Assembly (NCBI RefSeq): GCF_000832125.1
Contig: NZ_JPRK01000005.1
Span: forward strand, 186,001 to 250,000
DNA from: Flavobacterium hibernum
GTDB lineage: Bacteria > Bacteroidota > Bacteroidia > Flavobacteriales > Flavobacteriaceae
DNA: 64,000 nucleotides
Direction: 5' to 3'
Made by a program: the position numbers and the translations under genes. The notes under the pieces were generated by a model. That model saw only the letters and a list, made by a program, of their open reading frames with translations. It made no database searches and was not told where the DNA came from. Shown here in pieces: positions 7,863 through 13,283 of the stretch. Numbering within the stretch: position 1 is the stretch's first letter; every line of letters begins with the position of its first letter.

Positions 7863-8852
7863 TTATTTTTCTATTGTTTCTGCCTTAAAAATATCGGCAA
7901 GTAAATGATCTAATTGTTTGTACTCGATTAAAAAAGCGTCATGTCCGTGTACCGAATCTATTTCGCTGTAAAAAACATTCTGTTTAAACTTTTTTAATTC
8001 ATTATAAGTTTCACGATTTTCTTTTGATGTAAAAAACAAATCTGAGTTGATTCCGATAATATGAATCGCGGCATTTGTTTTGGACAATAAGGTTTCAAAA
8101 TCGTAACTATTTCTGGTAATATCAATCGTTTTAAGCAATTGATTCATCAATTTATAAGATGATAATTGATATCTTTTTTGCAATTTCTTTCCGTGATGCG
8201 CCAACCAGCTTTCTATATTAAAAATAGAAAGATCGTTATTGATTGTTCGTTGAAATTTTTCTTTGAATGATTCAGGAGATCTGTAACACAACATTGCATG
8301 AATTCTGGCATCTTCTATTGGTTTTGAAGAATTATTCAGGATTTGCTCTTGTAAGTAGCAATTCGCGATCATCCAGTCAGTCGATTTCCAATCTGTTGCA
8401 ATTGGAATTAGGTTTTGCGTAATATTTGGTTCCAGCGCAAGTATTTCCCATGCTATTCCTCCACCAACAGAACCTCCAATAATGGTATGTAATTGCGTAA
8501 TATTTAAAGCCTCTAAACCTTTTATAAAAATTCGGGCAATATCTCTTGTGGTAAAATCCAGATAGTTATCAACTATAAATGAATTATTCCCATTTCCAGG
8601 AACATCAAATGCTAATACGGTGTATCTGTGGGTATCGATTGTTTTTTCGTCGCCAATTAAATCATTCCACCAACCATTCTCGCCAGTAACTTGTGCATTT
8701 CCTGTCAAAGCATGATTGACCAAAACTATAGGCGCGCTATGCAATGGTAAACCGGAAAGTGTAAAACTTAATGGCAATGACGGATATGATGCACCACTTT
8801 CGGTGATGAAATCTTGAACTATAATGGGACTTGGTATATTTTCCAATTTCAA
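7863..8852 (-). CDS. metX: Homoserine O-acetyltransferase
   Basis: 329 residues with the alpha/beta-hydrolase fold of MetX. NHALTGNAQVTG (about 46-57) is the oxyanion-hole region, the nucleophile Ser lies in IGGSVGGG (about residue 128), and HGHDAFL near the C-terminus carries the catalytic His. It acetylates homoserine from acetyl-CoA, the committing step to methionine. First protein-coding gene after the SAM-I riboswitch at 8925-9031, which explains its likely repression when S-adenosylmethionine is plentiful. The start at 8852 gives a full N-terminus and leaves a 72-base stretch from the aptamer. Confidence 0.9.
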   Translation of the reverse strand: MKLENIPSPIIVQDFITESGASYPSLPLSFTLSGLPLHSAPIVLVNHALTGNAQVTGENGWWNDLIGDEKTIDTHRYTVLAFDVPGNGNNSFIVDNYLDFTTRDIARIFIKGLEALNITQLHTIIGGSVGGGIAWEILALEPNITQNLIPIATDWKSTDWMIANCYLQEQILNNSSKPIEDARIHAMLCYRSPESFKEKFQRTINNDLSIFNIESWLAHHGKKLQKRYQLSSYKLMNQLLKTIDITRNSYDFETLLSKTNAAIHIIGINSDLFFTSKENRETYNELKKFKQNVFYSEIDSVHGHDAFLIEYKQLDHLLADIFKAETIEK

Positions 8853-8924
8853 ATCTTTTTAATTTTGATTTGTATGTGGAAATATTAGAAAGAAAGTACT
8901 AGAGTGAAACTAGAAAATTCTTGT

Positions 8925-9031
8925 TGTTATCTTTCCACGTTTGGGCGTGGTAGAATGCAGCACCTTCTTCGAATTAACGAAGGGTTGCTAAGGATTCATC
9001 GGGTCTAATCCCTCGTCCTTTCTTTATAACA
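8925..9031 (-). ncRNA. SAM-I (S-box) riboswitch upstream of metX
   Basis: Read on the minus strand, P1 is TGTTAT paired with ATAACA. Between these lie GACGAGGGATTAGACCC, GATGAATCCTTAGCAACC, a P3 hairpin (CTTCG/CGAAG), GAAGGTGCTGCATTCTACC and a P4 hairpin CCACG-CCCAAA-CGTGG, ending in AAAGATAACA. Order and conserved bases match the S-box consensus (GAGGGA, CCCGATGAA, GCAACC, GGTGC). It should bind S-adenosylmethionine and lower metX-metL-osmC-metZ expression. No clear intrinsic terminator follows in the 72 bases before metX, so the expression platform is uncertain; translational control is possible. Confidence 0.92.
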
Positions 9032-9220
9032 TTTCAATACGTTTTTGAACTTAACGGTGCAAATTAACTACTAATTTCTTAAACTAACAAATTTTATCGA
9101 AACTGATTCCTCAATTTCTTAAACATAATTCAAACACAAACTATTGTACGCAAAAAATTACCGAACAATTTGCCCAGTAAAATTAAGCAGGTTTACCCTT
9201 ATTTTATGATACTTTTTGAT

Positions 9221-9424
9221 TTAAATAAAAAGTGTTTCATTCTCTTTTGAATACATCAAAAATAATAATGAGTTTGGTTCTTTTTTTTCCGCTACTTTAT
9301 CTGTTTCAGTAATTCCGAATCTAGGATGTACCAATTCATTTTTTGTTGGTGGCGGATTATTTCTTTTTGCCCTTATGTTTTTCAATGTAGAAAAAGTCTT
9401 TGTTAAGTAGTTTAATGTGCTCAT
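9221..9424 (-). CDS. Uncharacterised 67-residue protein between attenuator and SAM-I riboswitch
   Basis: A 67-residue ORF starting 79 bases after the terminator hairpin at 9503-9540 and ending 190 bases before the riboswitch. It begins MSTLNYLTKTFSTLKN, has a PPPTKNE turn and ends in TLFI. No known domain is recognised. A second small ORF at 12,679-12,867 has the same placement after an attenuator, begins MNTLDINTIAF and also ends in LFI, with little other similarity. The parallel placement argues for a real product, or for a spacer ORF whose translation couples the two control layers. Low certainty. Confidence 0.45.
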   Translation of the reverse strand: MSTLNYLTKTFSTLKNIRAKRNNPPPTKNELVHPRFGITETDKVAEKKEPNSLLFLMYSKENETLFI

Positions 9425-9502
9425 GATATTTAAGTTTATGTTGATCGTGTTTTATAATCTTTATTAATTCTTTATTTCTTTGTTATGCTTACTAAATGGA
9501 AT

Positions 9503-9540
9503 AAAAAAACCCTTTTGGGTTTCTAATACCAAAAGGGTTT
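9503..9540 (-). terminator. Attenuator terminator downstream of the 9.6 kb leader peptide
   Basis: A perfect 12-bp stem AAACCCTTTTGG / CCAAAAGGGTTT with a 10-base loop, followed on the minus strand by T7. It lies 32 bases after the stop of the leader ORF and well before the next gene. Its 5' arm CTTTTGGT (minus strand, 9528-9535) can alternatively pair with ACTAAAAG just after the leader stop (9564-9571), giving an antiterminator. Confidence 0.8.
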
Positions 9541-9572
9541 AAGTTTTTTAAAACTTATATATACTTTTAGTA

Positions 9573-9674
9573 TCAACAGACGCGTACACAAATACGTGCG
9601 ACATTAAACATCTTATTCATCTGTAGGGATTTATTCATCTTTGATTTACTTGCTATTTTAAAAAATTCTTGCAT
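9573..9674 (-). CDS. Candidate leader peptide of attenuator upstream of the metX transcript
   Basis: A 33-residue ORF (ATG at 9672-9674, TGA at 9573-9575), or 21 residues if the internal ATG at 9638 is used. It has Met at 1, 13, 19 and 22 and ends RICVRVC-stop with Cys at 29 and 33. A terminator follows 32 bases later. ACTAAAAG right after the stop pairs with the terminator's 5' arm, so a ribosome reaching the stop would mask it and permit termination, while stalling upstream would allow antitermination. It is less enriched in Met and Cys than the metY leader; the terminal CVRVC suggests cysteine sensing. Function is inferred from layout. Confidence 0.6.
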   Translation of the reverse strand: MQEFFKIASKSKMNKSLQMNKMFNVARICVRVC

Positions 9675-9984
9675 TTGTTATATTTTAATAAGCTTCCTAA
9701 AATTACTGAAACATTTTTTAATTATTGCCCTTTTTAGGGATAAAAATACTAATGGCCTTCTTATAATTTCTAGGCCTTACAAATGTGCGAATATTTTTTC
9801 AATAATACAAGTGAGAATCAGCAAATTAATCTTAAAAAACGTTAAAAAACACCTTTTTATCGTTAAAAAACATCTTACAAAATTGACTTTTTTAATTTTA
9901 CCTGTAAAATACCTACAAAAAACAACATAATAAACTTTCCTGTTTCAATCTGTCAAAGAACAACTAACCAACATTAAAAGCCAC
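9675..9984. other. Intergenic region upstream of the 9.6 kb leader
   Basis: 310 bases between the homoserine dehydrogenase-like gene and the leader ORF. It contains two copies of CGTTAAAAAACA(C/T)CTT about 20 bases apart near 9840-9875 and a weak promoter-like pair on the minus strand near 9780-9815 (TTG, then CACATTTG). No further gene is seen. The direct repeats could be protein-binding sites but have no known match. Confidence 0.3.
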
Positions 9985-11073
9985 TTACAACCAAACTGCT
10001 TCTTTGTTTTTAATTTTTTCAGCCACTTTTAAAATGTCCGTTATTATCCCTCTCGAAATTGCTTGTTTACATGCTGATGCACTCTGAATTACTATAGGAA
10101 CATCTGCATATGATTTTGTGTAAATTTCAAAAATAGTGTCGGAACCTTTTAATTGACCTATTGCCGATGAAACCGGCTCTGAAACTAGTTTAACTTCCAG
10201 TTTATTTTTCTCGACATCAAATTCTCCTACATATCGCAAGACATGATTATCTGCCTGAGTGATTTTTGCAATTTTGAACGATTTGTCAATTGCTTCTTTA
10301 TTAAGAATACCATTTTTCTCTAAAAATTCTTCTTTAATAAGCGAATTGATTTTTATGTCTGAAAGCTCAAAATCTTTTCCAATTTCTCTTGTCAATATCA
10401 GTAGTTTTCTGGCTGTGTCATTTCCGGATAAATCTTCTTTAAAAGTCGAACGCATCAAACCCAATAAACTGGCATCTTTTAAAAGTGAAGAAAAAGTGGC
10501 TTCTTCATTTGCAAATCGATTAAAAACATAACTTAGATTATCTGAAAAAACGCCTCTGATTTTGGTGATTTTTTCTCCTGAATAATACAAATCTCTTAGT
10601 GTTTGCAAAACCGGAAAACCTGTATCTACTGAAGTTTCATACAAAAACTCTTTATCATACTTTTTCAGATTTGATCTAATTTCTTTATATAAATCAAGAG
10701 GTAGCGTGTTTGCTTTTTTATTTACCGCAACAATATTAAATCCGTTTTGAATTAAAGTATTATAATGACCTATTAATTCATCACTTGCTGTAGCATCGAC
10801 CGCAATTAAGTTTTCGAATTCGTTTTCTTTTGCAAACTCAACAATATCTTCAACTTTAAACGGTACTGCCAATTCTAGAAAATTGGTTTCCCAAGAATAT
10901 CCAACACCTTCTTTTTCGAAAAAAGCAACTGTCGAATTGGTGATTATCGGAAAATGAAAATCTATATTTTTACTTTCGAGAAAAAACTCCTGACTTTCGA
11001 TAATCTGATTGATCAAAGTACTTCCGATATTTCCAATTCCAAAAAGGATGATATTTATTTTAAGCTTTGACAT
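9985..11073 (-). CDS. Homoserine dehydrogenase-like protein lacking key active-site residues
   Basis: 362 residues, alignable end to end with the homoserine dehydrogenase half of the metL product but without a kinase domain. The Rossmann loop FGIGNIGSTL (11-20) and NKKANT (118-123, catalytic Lys) are kept. Other conserved blocks are broken: GAGLP is DTGFP (150-154), GVFSGTLS is GVFSDNLS (174-181), GYTEPDPREDLSG is GLMRSTFKEDLSG (205-217), removing the Glu that binds homoserine, and the C-terminal GAGAG is SASAC. It sits between metY and the second leader. It may be an inactive paralogue that binds NAD(P) or ligand, a regulatory partner, or an enzyme with shifted specificity. Family membership is sure; activity is doubtful. 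Confidence 0.8.
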   Translation of the reverse strand: MSKLKINIILFGIGNIGSTLINQIIESQEFFLESKNIDFHFPIITNSTVAFFEKEGVGYSWETNFLELAVPFKVEDIVEFAKENEFENLIAVDATASDELIGHYNTLIQNGFNIVAVNKKANTLPLDLYKEIRSNLKKYDKEFLYETSVDTGFPVLQTLRDLYYSGEKITKIRGVFSDNLSYVFNRFANEEATFSSLLKDASLLGLMRSTFKEDLSGNDTARKLLILTREIGKDFELSDIKINSLIKEEFLEKNGILNKEAIDKSFKIAKITQADNHVLRYVGEFDVEKNKLEVKLVSEPVSSAIGQLKGSDTIFEIYTKSYADVPIVIQSASACKQAISRGIITDILKVAEKIKNKEAVWL

Positions 11074-11104
11074 AATTTTTTAATTTAATTGGGGGTTGTT
11101 TTAA

Positions 11105-11203
11105 ACCATATAAGTGATATAAGTTCATTTAATTTTCTGAACATATATAATTTAGACGACGTCGTACATCTCTACTAAAATGAACTTATATCACTTATAT
11201 GGT
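11105..11203. repeat. 26-bp perfect inverted repeat around a central palindrome
   Basis: Arms 11105-11130 and 11178-11203 are perfect complements over 26 bases, separated by 47 bases that hold the palindrome ACGACGTCGT (11156-11165). It lies between metY and the homoserine dehydrogenase-like gene. Arms of the type ATATAAGTGATATAAG resemble dispersed intergenic repeats in flavobacteria (recalled, not searched). It would form a long hairpin in RNA or a cruciform in DNA. Confidence 0.8.
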
Positions 11204-11233
11204 GAAAAAATTTTATACTGATTTCTTTATTAT

Positions 11234-11270
11234 AAAAAATCACCTCTAGTAGAACTCACGCTACTAAAGG
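11234..11270 (-). terminator. Intrinsic terminator of metY
   Basis: On the minus strand CCTTTAGTAG pairs with CTACTAGAGG (10 bp, one G-U), followed by TGATTTTTTAT. It lies 28 bases past the metY stop and separates metY from the downstream homoserine dehydrogenase-like gene. Confidence 0.8.
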
Positions 11271-11298
11271 CAATTTTTCAAACAAAAAACAAAAAAAC

Positions 11299-12603
11299 CT
11301 AATTTTTATTAATGCTGTATTGAGCTTGTGTAACGCTTGCAAACGCAGCTTTCAAATCAGCTATTAAATCTTCGATATCTTCAATTCCAACAGAAAGTCG
11401 AACCAAATCTTTTGAAACTCCTGTTTCTAGTTGATCTGCATCAGACAATTGTTGGTGTGTAGTACTTGCCGGGTGAATTATTAATGATTTTGTATCACCA
11501 ATATTGGCCAAAAGCGAGAATAGTTTTGTTTGATCTACTACTTTTTTAGCCGCTTCAAAGCCTCCTTTTAGTCCAAATGTGATGACACCACTTTGTCCTT
11601 TTGGTAAATATTGTTGCGCTAAATCGTAGTATTTATTCGTTTTTAAACCTGGGTAATTAACCCAAACTACCTCATCTTGTTTTTCTAACCAAGAGGCTAA
11701 AGCCAAAGCATTTTCGCTATGTTTCTGGATTCGGATTGGTAATGTTTCTAATCCCTGAATGATTTGAAAAGCATTAAACGGACTCAAAGCTGCACCAAAA
11801 TCACGCAATCCTTCGATTCTTGCTTTTGCAATAAAAGCTGCATTTCCCAATGCTTCGTGATACACTAATCCGTGGTATCCGGCTGAAGGTTCTGTAAATT
11901 CAGGGAATTTTCCGTTAGACCAGTCAAAAGTTCCAGCATCGATAATTGCACCTCCTAACGAAGTCCCATTTCCTGAAATGTATTTAGTTAGAGAATGAAT
12001 TACAATATTGGCCCCGTGTTCAATTGGTCTTAACAAATAAGGAGTAGCAACAGTATTGTCTACAATAAAGGGCACTTTAAAGTTTTTGGCTTCCGCCGAA
12101 ATACCTTTTAGATCCAAGACGTCTAATTTTGGATTTCCTAAAGATTCTACAAAAAAGGCTCTTGTATTTTCTTTAGCAGCTTTGGTAAAATTTTCCGGTT
12201 TTGATGGATCTACAAAAGTAGTGGTAATTCCTAAACGAGGTAAAGTGACATTTAGTAAATTATATGTTCCCCCATATAAACTATTTGAAGCTACAATGTG
12301 ATCACCTGTTTTTAGCAAAGTCAACAAAGCTGTAGAAATTGCCGATGCTCCAGATGCTGTAACAACAGCCGCAATTCCGCCTTCAAGCGCTGCAAGCCGT
12401 TGTTCCAAAACATCGTTTGTTGGATTATTTAATCGAGTGTAAATGAATCCAGATTCTGCAAGACCAAATAAATTGGCAGCATGATCTGAATCATTAAATA
12501 CATATGATGAAGTTTGATAAATTGGCACTGCTCTTGTTCCTGCATTTTTAGTAACATCGTGTCCTGCGTGTAGTGCGTTTGTTGCAAATTTTTGTGTGCT
12601 CAT
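11299..12603 (-). CDS. metY: O-acetylhomoserine aminocarboxypropyltransferase (sulfhydrylase)
   Basis: 434 residues, the longer MetY type of the Cys/Met PLP family. The cofactor lysine is in HSLTKYISGNGTSLGG, and YTRLNNPTNDVLEQR, ASGASAISTALL and IHPASTTHQQL are conserved substrate and PLP segments. The insertion that makes MetY longer than MetZ is present around residues 230-265. It makes homocysteine from O-acetylhomoserine and sulfide, so the window carries two sulfhydrylases (see metZ at 3647). It is preceded on its strand by a Met/Cys-rich leader, an attenuator and a 62-residue ORF, giving likely control by methionine or cysteine supply separate from the SAM-I operon. Confidence 0.92.
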   Translation of the reverse strand: MSTQKFATNALHAGHDVTKNAGTRAVPIYQTSSYVFNDSDHAANLFGLAESGFIYTRLNNPTNDVLEQRLAALEGGIAAVVTASGASAISTALLTLLKTGDHIVASNSLYGGTYNLLNVTLPRLGITTTFVDPSKPENFTKAAKENTRAFFVESLGNPKLDVLDLKGISAEAKNFKVPFIVDNTVATPYLLRPIEHGANIVIHSLTKYISGNGTSLGGAIIDAGTFDWSNGKFPEFTEPSAGYHGLVYHEALGNAAFIAKARIEGLRDFGAALSPFNAFQIIQGLETLPIRIQKHSENALALASWLEKQDEVVWVNYPGLKTNKYYDLAQQYLPKGQSGVITFGLKGGFEAAKKVVDQTKLFSLLANIGDTKSLIIHPASTTHQQLSDADQLETGVSKDLVRLSVGIEDIEDLIADLKAAFASVTQAQYSINKN

Positions 12604-12678
12604 GATTTCTTAGTTTTTTAGGTATTATTAATACTATATATTGTTATTGAAAATGTTTCTTTTGAAATTGCGATCGTT

Positions 12679-12867
12679 TTATATAAAAAGATCTTCTTCT
12701 TCCAGATTATACAATTGAGCTAATAAAGATTTTTGCTCCTTTATATATTGTTCCGGATTGTACTTTAAAGTTTCCCTTTTTGATTCTTCGATTTTGCTGT
12801 TATTCTTTTGAGAATCTGTTCTCAATAAATAATGAAATGCGATTGTATTTATATCTAATGTATTCAT
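12679..12867 (-). CDS. Uncharacterised 62-residue protein upstream of metY
   Basis: 62 residues, hydrophilic, ending in EEEDLFI; charged and probably helical from residue 20 on (ESKRETLKYNPEQYIKEQ). It starts 26 bases after the attenuator's T-run and ends 75 bases before metY. No family is recognised. Its placement parallels the 67-residue ORF at 9221-9424. It could be a small regulatory or enzyme-binding protein, or simply translated spacer. Confidence 0.45.
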   Translation of the reverse strand: MNTLDINTIAFHYLLRTDSQKNNSKIEESKRETLKYNPEQYIKEQKSLLAQLYNLEEEDLFI

Positions 12868-12892
12868 GGTTTAAAATTTTAAATGTTTAAAT

Positions 12893-12929
12893 AAAAAAAA
12901 GCCCTTTCGGATGGCTACCAAAAGGGCTT
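12893..12929 (-). terminator. Attenuator terminator upstream of metY
   Basis: Arms AAGCCCTTTTGG and CCGAAAGGGCTT (minus strand) form a 12-bp stem with one mismatch and a 7-base loop, followed by T8. It lies 31 bases after the leader stop and before any structural gene. The 5' arm CTTTTGGT (12917-12924) can instead pair with GCCAAAAG at the end of the leader ORF (12964-12971). Confidence 0.88.
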
Positions 12930-12960
12930 ATAGTTCTAACTATAACAAAGACTGTATCTT

Positions 12961-13050
12961 TTACTTTTGGCAACAGCAAGGTTGGATGCGCATTTGCATC
13001 ATACTACAACATATCATCATATCTCTTCTTGCTATTGTTTTCATTTTCAT
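12961..13050 (-). CDS. Met/Cys-rich leader peptide of the metY attenuator
   Basis: 29 residues from ATG at 13048-13050 to TAA at 12961-12963. Twelve of the 29 are Met or Cys: Met at 1, 3, 11, 12, 17, 18 and 20; Cys at 14, 15, 25, 26 and 27, in runs MM, CC, MM and CCC. Such runs in an untranslocated short ORF before a terminator are the hallmark of leader peptides that sense charged tRNA. The last codons (CAA AAG) belong to the antiterminator segment, so stalling at earlier Met or Cys codons leaves it free to pair and prevents termination. Scarce methionine or cysteine should therefore switch on the 62-residue ORF and metY. Confidence 0.82.
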   Translation of the reverse strand: MKMKTIARRDMMICCSMMQMRIQPCCCQK

Positions 13051-13082
13051 TTTATTTAAATTAATTCTCATTTTTAAACTCG

Positions 13083-13103
13083 ACTAATTTGATAGGGTAA
13101 ATA
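13083..13103. promoter_or_regulatory. Operator candidate overlapping the metY leader promoter
   Basis: Contains CTAA-TTT-GATAGGGTA on the plus strand, sharing GATAGGGTA and the CTAA/TTAA element eight bases before it with the sites at 633-657 and 16,394-16,414. It overlaps the end of the -7 box and probable start of transcription, the usual place for a repressor. Confidence 0.5.
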
Positions 13104-13128
13104 TATAAAGTATTTTTAGATCTACCAA
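13098..13128 (-). promoter_or_regulatory. Probable promoter of the metY leader transcript
   Basis: On the minus strand TTG (13126-13128) is followed after 20 bases by TATATTTA (13098-13105), close to the Bacteroidota consensus TTG-N17-23-TAnnTTTG. It lies about 50 bases upstream of the leader ATG. Confidence 0.5.
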
Positions 13129-13202
13129 ACCAAAAACTAACTTTTAACATTATTTTTTTCCTAAGCCCTGTGAATACTGATATTATTTTACTCTAATATT
13201 TT

Positions 13203-13267
13203 AAAAAAAAGCCACAGATTAAAAGATTAGAATGATTAAAATCTATTTAATCCCTTAATCTGTGGCT
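13203..13267 (-). terminator. Terminator made from a flavobacterial-type inverted repeat
   Basis: Arms GCCACAGATTAA and TTAATCTGTGGC enclose a 32-base loop; T8 follows on the minus strand. It ends the TonB-dependent receptor transcript at 13,284. GCCACAGATTAA-type palindromes are common between flavobacterial genes (recalled, not searched). Confidence 0.72.
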
Positions 13268-13283
13268 CACTTTTCATAATTCT

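Noticed and set aside
8853..8924. Intrinsic terminator as expression platform of the SAM-I riboswitch
   Set aside because: Only a weak CTAG/CTAG stem is present and there is no T-run after a stable hairpin, so it is not called as a terminator.
9840..9875. DnaA boxes or replication origin in the GTTAAAAAACA direct repeats
   Set aside because: The repeats do not match the DnaA box TTATCCACA and no origin-linked gene is nearby.
11105..11203. Insertion sequence ends
   Set aside because: The 47 bases between the arms cannot encode a transposase; only a non-autonomous repeat could be considered.
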